A stretch of 15,798 bases of DNA from an uncultured Oscillospiraceae bacterium (GTDB lineage: Bacteria; Bacillota; Clostridia; Oscillospirales; Oscillospiraceae), in NCBI GenBank assembly GCA_910579595.1, contig CAJTVM010000063.1, positions 1-15,798 on the forward strand, given 5' to 3'. Shown here in pieces: positions 1 to 5,214 of this stretch (position 1 is the stretch's first letter; every line of letters starts with the position of its first letter). Below the pieces are notes generated by a model. It was not told the origin of the DNA. It ran no database searches and was given only the letters and a program-made list of their open reading frames with translations. Made by a program: the position numbers and the translations under genes.

Positions 1-1258
1 AGGCCCGCTGCAAGCTCTTGCTGATGGGGTGGGAGGACGCGCTCTCCGCCAGGGCGGCGTATTCGATGAGTTTTTCCTCGTCCAACTCGCTGTGGTGTAT
101 GCCGTTGACCTCGAACACCCCTTGGGTCAGGGTGCCGGTTTTATCGAACACCACAATCTTAGTTTGGGACAGGATTTCCAGGTAGTTGGAGCCTTTCACC
201 AGTACGCCCTCCCGGCTGGCCCCGCCGATTCCGGCAAAGAAGCTCAGCGGGATGCTGATGACCAAAGCACAGGGGCAGCTGATCACCAGGAAGGTCAGGG
301 CGCGGTAGAGCCAGGTGCCCCAGCCGGCGGACAGGCCCAGAACCAGCATCCGCACCAGGGGGGGCAGGATGGCCAGAGCCAAGGCGCTGCAGCACACGGC
401 GGGGGTGTAGATTTTCGCGAATTTGGAGATAAAATCCTCCGATTTGGACTTCCTGGAGCTGGCGTTTTCCACCAGGTCCAGGATTTTGGACACGGTGGAC
501 TCCCCGAACTCCTTGGTGGTCCGGATTTTCAGCACGCCCGTCATGTTGATGCAGCCGCTGATGATCTCATCGCCCTCCTTGGCCTCCCGGGGCAGGCTCT
601 CCCCCGTCAGCGCGCTGGTGTTCAAACTGGAGCTGCCCTCCAAGATCACGCCGTCAATGGGCACCTTCTCCCCGGGCTGCACCACGATAACGCTGCCGGG
701 TTCTACCTCGTCGGGATCCACCTGCTCCAGCCTGCCGTCCAGCTCCACGTTGGCGTAGTCGGGACGTATGTCCATCAAGTCGCTGATGCTGCGGCGGCTT
801 TTGCCCACGGCGTAGCTCTGGAACCACTCGCCCACCTGGTAAAACAGCATGACGGCGATGGCCTCCAGATAGTCGCCGTTTTCGCAAATAGCCAGCGCCA
901 TGGCCCCCACCGTGGCCACCGCCATGAGGAAGTTTTCATCGAATACCCGGCGGTTGAGGATGCCCTTCCCGGCTTTTTTCAGGATGTCGTAACCGATGAT
1001 CAAGTAGTCGGCGAGGTAAAAGGCGAACCGCACCCACCGCCCGGCGGAGGGGAACAGAGGCCCGTCCAGCCGGACAAAGGCTTCCGCCGGGAGGAACTGG
1101 AGGGCCAGCAGCATGGCGGCGGAAACCAGGATGCGCACCAGCATGGTTTTCTGCTTTTTGGTCATGCCGCTGTCCGGGCGGACGCCGATGAAGAAACGCA
1201 GGACCGCCGCCGTCACAATCACAGTGGAGAGCAGCGCGTTTACCACAATTTCCTGCAT
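1..1258 (-). CDS. Zn/Cd/Pb-type P1B heavy-metal-translocating ATPase, C-terminal part cut off by window edge
   Basis: Membrane pump that would export soft divalent metals using ATP. Reading from 1258 down gives 419 codons without a stop. Visible P-type ATPase hallmarks are the actuator motif TGES (residues 218-221), the metal-binding transmembrane motif CPCALVIS (C328, C330) and the phosphorylation motif DKTGT (D372). CPC followed by ALVIS resembles ZntA/CadA rather than the copper pumps, which have CPCALGLATP (family knowledge). The N terminus has no HMA domain; it starts with a hydrophobic segment (about residues 4-25) and then a Lys-rich stretch, so an internal Met at residue 32 is an alternative start. 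The missing HMA function is encoded by the adjacent gene 12 bases upstream, so the two are co-transcribed. The ATP-binding domain and C-terminal helices lie outside the window. The family is certain; the exact metal is inferred. Confidence 0.93.
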   Translation of the reverse strand, partial: MQEIVVNALLSTVIVTAAVLRFFIGVRPDSGMTKKQKTMLVRILVSAAMLLALQFLPAEAFVRLDGPLFPSAGRWVRFAFYLADYLIIGYDILKKAGKGILNRRVFDENFLMAVATVGAMALAICENGDYLEAIAVMLFYQVGEWFQSYAVGKSRRSISDLMDIRPDYANVELDGRLEQVDPDEVEPGSVIVVQPGEKVPIDGVILEGSSSLNTSALTGESLPREAKEGDEIISGCINMTGVLKIRTTKEFGESTVSKILDLVENASSRKSKSEDFISKFAKIYTPAVCCSALALAILPPLVRMLVLGLSAGWGTWLYRALTFLVISCPCALVISIPLSFFAGIGGASREGVLVKGSNYLEILSQTKIVVFDKTGTLTQGVFEVNGIHHSELDEEKLIEYAALAESASSHPISKSLQRA

Positions 1259-1270
1259 ATGGGACGCCCC

Positions 1271-1492
1271 TTACAGGAAAATCTCGCAGTCCGGCTCCAC
1301 CTTTTTGCAGGCGTCCAGGACGCTTTTCATCACGGCCTTGGGATCCTGGCCCTCGGTGAATTCCACGATCATCTTCTGGGTCATGAAGTTGACGGTTGCG
1401 GCCTCCACCCCGGCGGTCTTACGGGCGGCGTCCTCCATCAGATTGGCGCAGTTGGCGCAGTCCACTTCGATTTTATAGGTTTTTTTCATCAT
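1271..1492 (-). CDS. Small HMA-domain metal-binding protein
   Basis: A 73-aa stand-alone heavy-metal-associated domain, likely a cytosolic metallochaperone delivering metal to the ATPase encoded just downstream. The N-terminal metal loop reads VDCANCANLM, giving the CxxC pair at about residues 11-14 preceded by Asp. DCxxC loops are typical of Zn/Cd/Pb HMA domains, whereas copper ones usually have MxCxxC (family knowledge). The rest matches the beta-alpha-beta pattern of a ferredoxin-like fold. The gene starts with two Met codons (1492 and 1489) behind an AAGGAG ribosome binding site 6 bases upstream; either could be used. It is the first gene of the metal operon, with promoter and operator immediately upstream. 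Confidence 0.9.
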   Translation of the reverse strand: MMKKTYKIEVDCANCANLMEDAARKTAGVEAATVNFMTQKMIVEFTEGQDPKAVMKSVLDACKKVEPDCEIFL

Positions 1493-1517
1493 ATATCGCT
1501 CCTTTATAACTTGTTGG

Positions 1518-1547
1518 ATAACGATTAAATAATTGTTTAATCGTTAT
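1518..1547. promoter_or_regulatory. Probable ArsR/SmtB-family operator (12-6-12 inverted repeat)
   Basis: Perfect inverted repeat with arms ATAACGATTAAA (1518-1529) and TTTAATCGTTAT (1536-1547) around a 6-base AT-rich centre. It begins at about +1 of the minus-strand promoter and lies upstream of the HMA/ATPase genes, the usual place for an ArsR/SmtB repressor to block transcription. AT-rich long inverted repeats are typical operators of this family. The likely binder is the divergently encoded ArsR protein (inference). Confidence 0.8.
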
Positions 1548-1553
1548 GGCTAC

Positions 1554-1582
1554 ATCATACGCCACCCCCGGGCAAATGTCAA
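1554..1582 (-). promoter_or_regulatory. Sigma-A promoter of the HMA/ATPase operon
   Basis: On the minus strand a perfect TTGACA (-35, 1577-1582) is separated by exactly 17 bases from TATGAT (-10, 1554-1559). The predicted start point falls at about 1547, at the edge of the inverted repeat, so a bound repressor would block initiation or early elongation. Confidence 0.87.
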
Positions 1583-1661
1583 GGGGGTGGGAGAAATTTT
1601 ATTAGTCTGGATTGGCGGCGGGACGAGACGCAGATTTCGGGCTTTCCTCTTTTGCTGAAAC

Positions 1662-1742
1662 GTGGTACAATACCCGAAAAGCGGATATTGTACGGGATTA
1701 GACTGATATACCATAACAGCGCGCCGCGCCTGTGGTACAATA
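1662..1742. repeat. Three GTACAAT sites in the arsR upstream region
   Basis: GTGGTACAATA occurs twice as a direct repeat (1662-1672 and 1732-1742, exactly 70 bases apart). Between them is the reverse complement ATTGTAC (1687-1693), so the first pair forms an inverted repeat with a 15-base spacer. The direct repeats each look like an extended -10 element (TGG-TACAAT). They may be tandem promoters, regulator sites or both; they do not resemble the 1518-1547 operator. Confidence 0.4.
1713..1741 (+). promoter_or_regulatory. Probable arsR promoter with extended -10
   Basis: TGG-TACAAT (-10 hexamer 1736-1741) lies 17 bases after ATAACA (1713-1718, 4 of 6 matches to TTGACA). The start point would be about 1748, leaving a roughly 19-base untranslated region that contains the AAGGAGG ribosome binding site. 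A second TGG-TACAAT at 1663-1671 has only a weak -35 candidate. Confidence 0.5.
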
Positions 1743-1766
1743 TCGCGTCAACAAGGAGGCGGTCAA

Positions 1767-2159
1767 ATGGCCCCAGTCAACCTGCCCCACAATCACGGGG
1801 AGCATATCGCCCATATCATGGAGAACAGCCCCACCCCAGAGCAATTTGTGGACATTTCCCTGCTGCTGCGCCAGCTGGGGGACGGCAGCCGCCTGCGGCT
1901 GTTTTGGATCCTCTGCCATTGCGAGGAGTGCGTCATCAACCTGTCCGCCCTGATGGAGATGAGCAGCCCCGCCGTCTCCCACCATCTGAAGCAGCTGCGC
2001 GGCAGCAATTTGATCGTCAGCCGCCGGGACGGCAAGGAGGTCTATTACCGGGCGGCGGACAATACCCGGGCGCGGCTGCTCCACCAGCTGATTGAGCAGC
2101 TCATTGAGCACATCTGCCCCGGACAGGCGGGCCGCGACGGCCTGCGGGGGGACGGCTGA
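1767..2159 (+). CDS. ArsR/SmtB-family metal-responsive transcriptional repressor
   Basis: A 130-aa winged helix-turn-helix protein that most likely represses the divergent HMA/ATPase operon and releases DNA when metal binds. The recognition-helix region reads MSSPAVSHHLKQLRGSNLI, a strong match to the ArsR signature, followed by the wing segment SRRDGKEVYYR. Candidate metal ligands are the His-rich N terminus (HNHGEHIAH), the CHCEEC cluster just before the DNA-binding helices, where CadC/ArsR-type sites lie, and His/Cys residues in the last helix (LLHQLIEQLIEHIC). Which set is used cannot be told by eye. Start chosen at 1767 because AAGGAGG lies 7 bases upstream. The length is typical of the family. 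No terminator is visible before the aroF promoter. Confidence 0.92.
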   Translation: MAPVNLPHNHGEHIAHIMENSPTPEQFVDISLLLRQLGDGSRLRLFWILCHCEECVINLSALMEMSSPAVSHHLKQLRGSNLIVSRRDGKEVYYRAADNTRARLLHQLIEQLIEHICPGQAGRDGLRGDG

Positions 2160-2185
2160 GGCGTGCCATTTTCCAGAAAAAGCCC

Positions 2186-2214
2186 TTGCATTTTATTGCA
2201 TTAAAGTGTATAAT
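2186..2214 (+). promoter_or_regulatory. Sigma-A promoter of the aromatic-biosynthesis operon
   Basis: TTGCAT (-35, 2186-2191), a 17-base AT-rich spacer, then a perfect TATAAT (-10, 2209-2214). The transcription start would be near 2221, giving a leader of about 220 bases before aroF. Confidence 0.88.
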
Positions 2215-2246
2215 GTCCCTAATCCAAATTCAGCGAGGAATTTACC

Positions 2247-2342
2247 ATGGCCATCTCCCTCTCCCGCAGCTTTACCAAATCCTTTGGCTGGACTCGATTT
2301 AACGGGTCCGGCTGTTTCGCTGTGGAATTGCGGGTTGCTTGA
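2247..2342 (+). CDS. Leader peptide of the aroF operon (31 aa)
   Basis: A short ORF in the transcribed leader, beginning ATG 7 bases after an AGGAA ribosome binding site and ending TGA at 2340-2342. The peptide contains SFTKSFGWTRFNGSGCF, with four Phe (residues 9, 13, 18, 24) and one Trp (15). Its position between a strong promoter and an intrinsic terminator just ahead of aroF suggests a translation-sensing attenuation peptide, with Phe or Trp as the sensed amino acid (inference). Codons 14-22 can fold into a hairpin (2288-2311; arms CTGGACTCG and CGGGTCCGG). A second short hairpin, GGCAG-GCC-CTGCC (2351-2363), follows the stop codon. I did not find a convincing antiterminator pairing by eye; GGTCC (2305-2309) could pair with GGACC (2390-2394) in the terminator stem but is only 5 bases. 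Confidence 0.6.
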   Translation: MAISLSRSFTKSFGWTRFNGSGCFAVELRVA

Positions 2343-2381
2343 GTGGGGGCGGCAGGCCCTGCCTGGATGATATGATTCGGG

Positions 2382-2420
2382 AAGCTCATGGACCGCAAGT
2401 CCATGGGCTTCTTTTATTTC
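2382..2420 (+). terminator. Intrinsic terminator in the aroF leader (attenuator)
   Basis: Arms AAGCTCATGGAC (2382-2393) and GTCCATGGGCTT (2399-2410) form a 12-bp stem with one G-U pair and a 5-base loop, followed by the T-rich run CTTTTATTT. It ends about 20 bases before the aroF start and after the leader peptide, so it must be bypassed for the operon to be expressed. That is the geometry of an attenuator. Confidence 0.8.
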
Positions 2421-2439
2421 AAAAAGGGGAGTTTTCATT

Positions 2440-3459
2440 ATGGTAATTGTCATGAAGCCCGGCGTAAGCCAGGAGAAGATTCAAACCCTTGTGGCCCAGC
2501 TGGAGCAGGACCACGGCGTTACGGTAGGCATCACCAACGGCGTAGGCTGTTCCATCCTGGGGCTGGTGGGCGACACCGCCCACATCGACATGGACAAGCT
2601 GTCCATGAACGACGACGTGGAGCGGGTCATGCGGGTGCAGGAGCCTTATAAAAAGGCCAACCGCAAGTTCCACCCGGAGGACACGGTGGTGGATGTGTGC
2701 GGCGTGCCCATCGGCGGCGGGCGGTTCACCGTCATCGCCGGTCCCTGCTCGGTGGAGAGCGAGGATCAGATCACCGGCGTGGCCGAGGACGTGAAGGCGG
2801 CGGGGGCCTCCCTGCTCCGGGGCGGCGCGTTCAAGCCCCGTACATCGCCCTACTCCTTCCAGGGCATGGGGGCGGACGGCCTGGAGCTGCTGCTGGAGGC
2901 CAAGGCCGCCACCGGCCTGCCCATCGTGTCCGAGATCATGGCCCCACGCTACTGCGGGCTGTTTGAGGAAAAAGTGGACCTCGTCCAGGTGGGCGCCCGG
3001 AATATGCAGAACTTCGACCTGCTGAAGGAAGTGGGCAAGCTGTCCAAGCCCATCCTCCTGAAGCGGGGGCTGTCCAACACCTATGAGGAGTGGATCATGT
3101 CGGCGGAGTATATTATGGCCGCGGGCAATGAGAACGTGATCCTGTGCGAGCGGGGGGTGCGCACCTTTGAGACGTACACCCGCAACACACTGGATTTGTC
3201 CGCCATCCCGGCCATCCGGAAGATGAGCCATCTGCCCATTGTGGTGGACCCCTCCCACGCCGCCGGGATGTACTGGATGGTGGAGCCGCTGGCCATGGCC
3301 GCCGTGGCCGTGGGCGCGGACGGCCTGATGGTGGAGGTGCACAACGATCCTCCCCGGGCCAAGTGCGACGGGGCACAGTCCCTCACTCCGGAGAAGTTCC
3401 GGCATCTGATGGATAAGCTGAATCCCCTGGTTGAACTGATGGGGAAGAAGCTGGTATAG
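2440..3459 (+). CDS. aroF: 3-deoxy-7-phosphoheptulonate (DAHP) synthase, type I-beta
   Basis: First step of the shikimate pathway: condenses phosphoenolpyruvate and erythrose 4-phosphate. The 339-aa protein has an N-terminal ferredoxin-like regulatory domain (about residues 1-70) followed by the TIM barrel, the layout of the Thermotoga-type enzyme in which aromatic amino acids inhibit through the N-terminal domain (family knowledge). Motifs: AGPCSVES (100-107), KPRTSPYSFQG (132-142), ILCERGVRTFE (234-244), DPSHAAG (270-276). The four metal ligands are C103, H273, E299 and D310, the Thermotoga positions shifted by one. The ATG at 2440 follows AAGGGGAG by about 8 bases. It is the first full gene of the operon, directly behind the leader attenuator, which suits the committed step. 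Confidence 0.97.
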   Translation: MVIVMKPGVSQEKIQTLVAQLEQDHGVTVGITNGVGCSILGLVGDTAHIDMDKLSMNDDVERVMRVQEPYKKANRKFHPEDTVVDVCGVPIGGGRFTVIAGPCSVESEDQITGVAEDVKAAGASLLRGGAFKPRTSPYSFQGMGADGLELLLEAKAATGLPIVSEIMAPRYCGLFEEKVDLVQVGARNMQNFDLLKEVGKLSKPILLKRGLSNTYEEWIMSAEYIMAAGNENVILCERGVRTFETYTRNTLDLSAIPAIRKMSHLPIVVDPSHAAGMYWMVEPLAMAAVAVGADGLMVEVHNDPPRAKCDGAQSLTPEKFRHLMDKLNPLVELMGKKLV

Positions 3460-3478
3460 CGGAAAGGGGAATTGTGGT

Positions 3479-3811
3479 ATGGCAAAGCTGGAGCGCACGA
3501 TTACTGGAGACTTTGACGACATTCTGTGGCGGCTGGACCAAGCCGTGTTGAATGGGAGCATGTCCGCCACCCTGGAGGACCGTTCGGACTTTACCATCGG
3601 CCCCGTCAAGGTAGCAGTGCGGGTGTATGAGCGGTACAGCGCCCTGGGCGGGAACCGGGTGGCCATGTCCCTGACCCTGGCAGGGGAGGGGAAAAGCCTC
3701 TGGCTTACCGCCATCACCGCCGGAGGCAGTCAGGCCATGTTTTTCAAAGTGAACACCTGGGGCGAGGAGTCCTTCCTTCGTTCCCTGGAAGATGTGGTGG
3801 ATAAGCTATAG
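3479..3811 (+). CDS. DUF6054-like protein of unknown function
   Basis: A 110-aa soluble protein with no signal peptide or membrane segment. It looks like the DUF6054 family (recognised by overall pattern, not by a search). It starts MAKLERTITGDFDDIL, has a central stretch rich in alternating hydrophobic residues (probable beta sheet, about 38-95) and ends in an amphipathic helix (SFLRSLEDVVDKL). No catalytic motif is evident. It sits 19 bases after aroF and 12 bases before aroB, with AAAGGGGA upstream of its ATG, so it is expressed with the shikimate genes. Its role there is unknown. Confidence 0.8.
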   Translation: MAKLERTITGDFDDILWRLDQAVLNGSMSATLEDRSDFTIGPVKVAVRVYERYSALGGNRVAMSLTLAGEGKSLWLTAITAGGSQAMFFKVNTWGEESFLRSLEDVVDKL

Positions 3812-3823
3812 GAGGCGTCAACG

Positions 3824-4885
3824 ATGAAAACCCTCACGGTGGCCCTGCCCGGCCGGGAATACGATATTTTGATTGAGCGCGGCCTGCTCTCCCAGGCGGG
3901 CGCGCGCGTCCGGGCGGTCCTGCCCAAGGCGTCCAAGCTGGCGGTGGTCACCGACAGCAATGTGGAGCCTCTTCACAGCAAGCCCCTGCTGGACAGCCTG
4001 ACCGCCGCAGGATTTGAGGTGCGGCTGTTCGTTGTCCCCGCCGGGGAGAAAAGCAAAAACGCTTCCCAGCTTTCCCAGCTGTGGGAGGGCTTCATGGAGT
4101 TTGGCCTGACCCGTACCGACGGCGTGGCGGCTCTGGGCGGCGGCGTGGTGGGTGATCTGGCGGGCTTTGCCGCCGCCGCCATCCTGCGGGGGGTAGCTTT
4201 TGTCCAGATCCCCACCACCCTGCTGGCCCAGGTGGACTCCTCCGTGGGCGGCAAGGTGGCCATTGATCTGAAGGCGGGCAAAAACCTGGCCGGGGCGTTC
4301 TACCAGCCCCGCCTGGTGCTCATGGACCCGGATGTGCTGAATACCCTGGACCTGCCCCAGTTCATGGAGGGGATGGCGGAGGTGGTCAAGTACGGCTGTA
4401 TCTGGGACGCTGATTTTTTCGATTTTCTCACCGCCCGCCCTTCCAAGCCGGAATTGATGGCGGACATTGAACATATCTTGTATACCTGTTGTGACATTAA
4501 ACGTCAAGTAGTCATGGAGGACGAGCTGGACACCGGCCTGCGGATGATTTTGAACTTCGGCCACACCCTGGGCCACGCCTATGAGCTGGCGGGGCATTAT
4601 ACCGAGTGGAGCCACGGCGAGGCGGTGGCGGCGGGTATGTGCGCCGCGGCCAAGCTGGGCGTGGCGCTGGGTATCACCCCGGCGGACATCCCGGAACGGC
4701 TGGAAAACGTGGTGGCAAGCCTGGGCCTGCCCACCTCCATCTCCTGCGCTATGGACGGCTACGCCGCCGCCATCGGCCTGGACAAAAAGGGCGCGGGGGC
4801 GGACATCACCCTCATTCTGCTGGACAGGATGGGGCACGCCGTCCTCCATCAAATTGCCAAATCCGATTTGCTGAAGCTGCTGTAA
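3824..4885 (+). CDS. aroB: 3-dehydroquinate synthase
   Basis: Second step of the shikimate pathway: cyclises DAHP to 3-dehydroquinate using NAD and a divalent metal. At 353 aa it has the usual length. Motifs: GGGVVGDLAGFAA (106-118, nucleotide-binding), QIPTTLLAQVDSSVGGK (128-144), MAEVVKYG with the metal-ligand Glu (E186), NFGHTLGHAYE and WSHGEAVAAGM supplying the two His ligands. All expected residues are present. Start chosen at 3824 behind ATAGGAGG, which overlaps the end of the preceding gene. The stop codon is followed 4 bases later by the MITE copy. Confidence 0.97.
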   Translation: MKTLTVALPGREYDILIERGLLSQAGARVRAVLPKASKLAVVTDSNVEPLHSKPLLDSLTAAGFEVRLFVVPAGEKSKNASQLSQLWEGFMEFGLTRTDGVAALGGGVVGDLAGFAAAAILRGVAFVQIPTTLLAQVDSSVGGKVAIDLKAGKNLAGAFYQPRLVLMDPDVLNTLDLPQFMEGMAEVVKYGCIWDADFFDFLTARPSKPELMADIEHILYTCCDIKRQVVMEDELDTGLRMILNFGHTLGHAYELAGHYTEWSHGEAVAAGMCAAAKLGVALGITPADIPERLENVVASLGLPTSISCAMDGYAAAIGLDKKGAGADITLILLDRMGHAVLHQIAKSDLLKLL

Positions 4886-4889
4886 CGTA

Positions 4890-5176
4890 GAACCTGTATT
4901 CACAGCCGAAGCCGCCGGACGACCGAGGGATTTTCCCGTCAGGCAAGGCAAATTTTCGCAGGAATCATTGCGTTTATTTCCAGAAAATTTATTACTTCCG
5001 AACCGAAAGGTCGGAAGTAATATGTGCCATGTTTTGCGGTTGCCGCCGTTTACGGCGGCGAGCAAAACGGCTCAAATCAAATGTATTATTTCCGAATTTT
5101 AAATTCGGGAATAATAACGCGGCATGGCGGGGAAAGACCCGGCCAGACGGTGAATTGAGGTTGTGAATACAGGTTT
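4890..5176. mobile_element. MITE-like element, copy 1 (interrupted by a nested element)
   Basis: Non-coding element filling the aroB-aroA gap. Terminal inverted repeats are GAACCTGTATTCACA (4890-4904) and TGTGAATACAGGTT (5162-5175). Apart from a 125-base interruption it matches copy 2 at 14228-14387 along its whole length; for example, CAAATTTTCGCAGGAATCAT and TTTATTTCCAGAAAATTT are shared. Without the interruption it would be about 162 bases. Flanking triplets GTA (4887-4889) and TTA (5177-5179) agree at only two positions, so the target duplication is eroded or uncertain. It encodes no protein, so it must have been moved by a transposase elsewhere. Removing it would leave aroB and aroA about 38 bases apart, consistent with an operon. 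No strong terminator (stem plus T-run) is evident, so read-through is expected. Confidence 0.88.
4992..5114. mobile_element. Nested 123-base hairpin element inserted in MITE copy 1
   Basis: Present in copy 1 and absent from copy 2, which preserves the unoccupied sequence AAAATTTAACGCGG. The junctions show a TA on each side (4990-4991 and 5115-5116), implying a TA target duplication. The ends are imperfect inverted repeats, TTACTTCCGAA and TTATTCCCGAA (9 of 11 match). It folds into three hairpins: arms ATTACTTCCGA/TCGGAAGTAAT (4991-5021), GTTTTGC plus GCCGCCG with their complements (5031-5068), and ATTATTTCCGAATTT/AAATTCGGGAATAAT (5085-5115). TA targeting fits elements mobilised by IS630/Tc1-mariner-type transposases (inference). 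Confidence 0.75.
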
Positions 5177-5214
5177 TTAGGGAAATGCCGCGCCCGCTAT
5201 GGAAGGAGAAGCCT

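Noticed and set aside
29..1528. Long plus-strand open frame of 499 codons
   Set aside because: Antisense shadow of the P-type ATPase and HMA gene; His/Gln/Gly-rich composition with no family motif, while the minus strand has TGES, CPC and DKTGT.
2221..2439. T-box riboswitch controlling aroF
   Set aside because: No T-box antiterminator sequence of the AGGGTGGNACCGCG type and no specifier-loop layout; a translated leader plus terminator explains the region better.
2419..3717. Minus-strand frame of 432 codons opposite aroF
   Set aside because: Antisense shadow; the plus strand has all DAHP synthase ligands and motifs.
3818..5065. Minus-strand frame of 415 codons opposite aroB and part of the MITE
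   Set aside because: Antisense to aroB; its N-terminal part is translated MITE sequence, and the similar peptide from copy 2 reflects the repeat, not a protein.
4986..5120. CRISPR-like repeats or small structured RNA gene in the aroB-aroA gap
   Set aside because: Repeats are inverted arms, not regularly spaced direct repeats, and the empty site in copy 2 shows a mobile element.
5185..5214. Upstream ATG as the aroA start
   Set aside because: It would add ten residues not seen in the family and lacks a good ribosome binding site; AAGGAG precedes the ATG at 5215.
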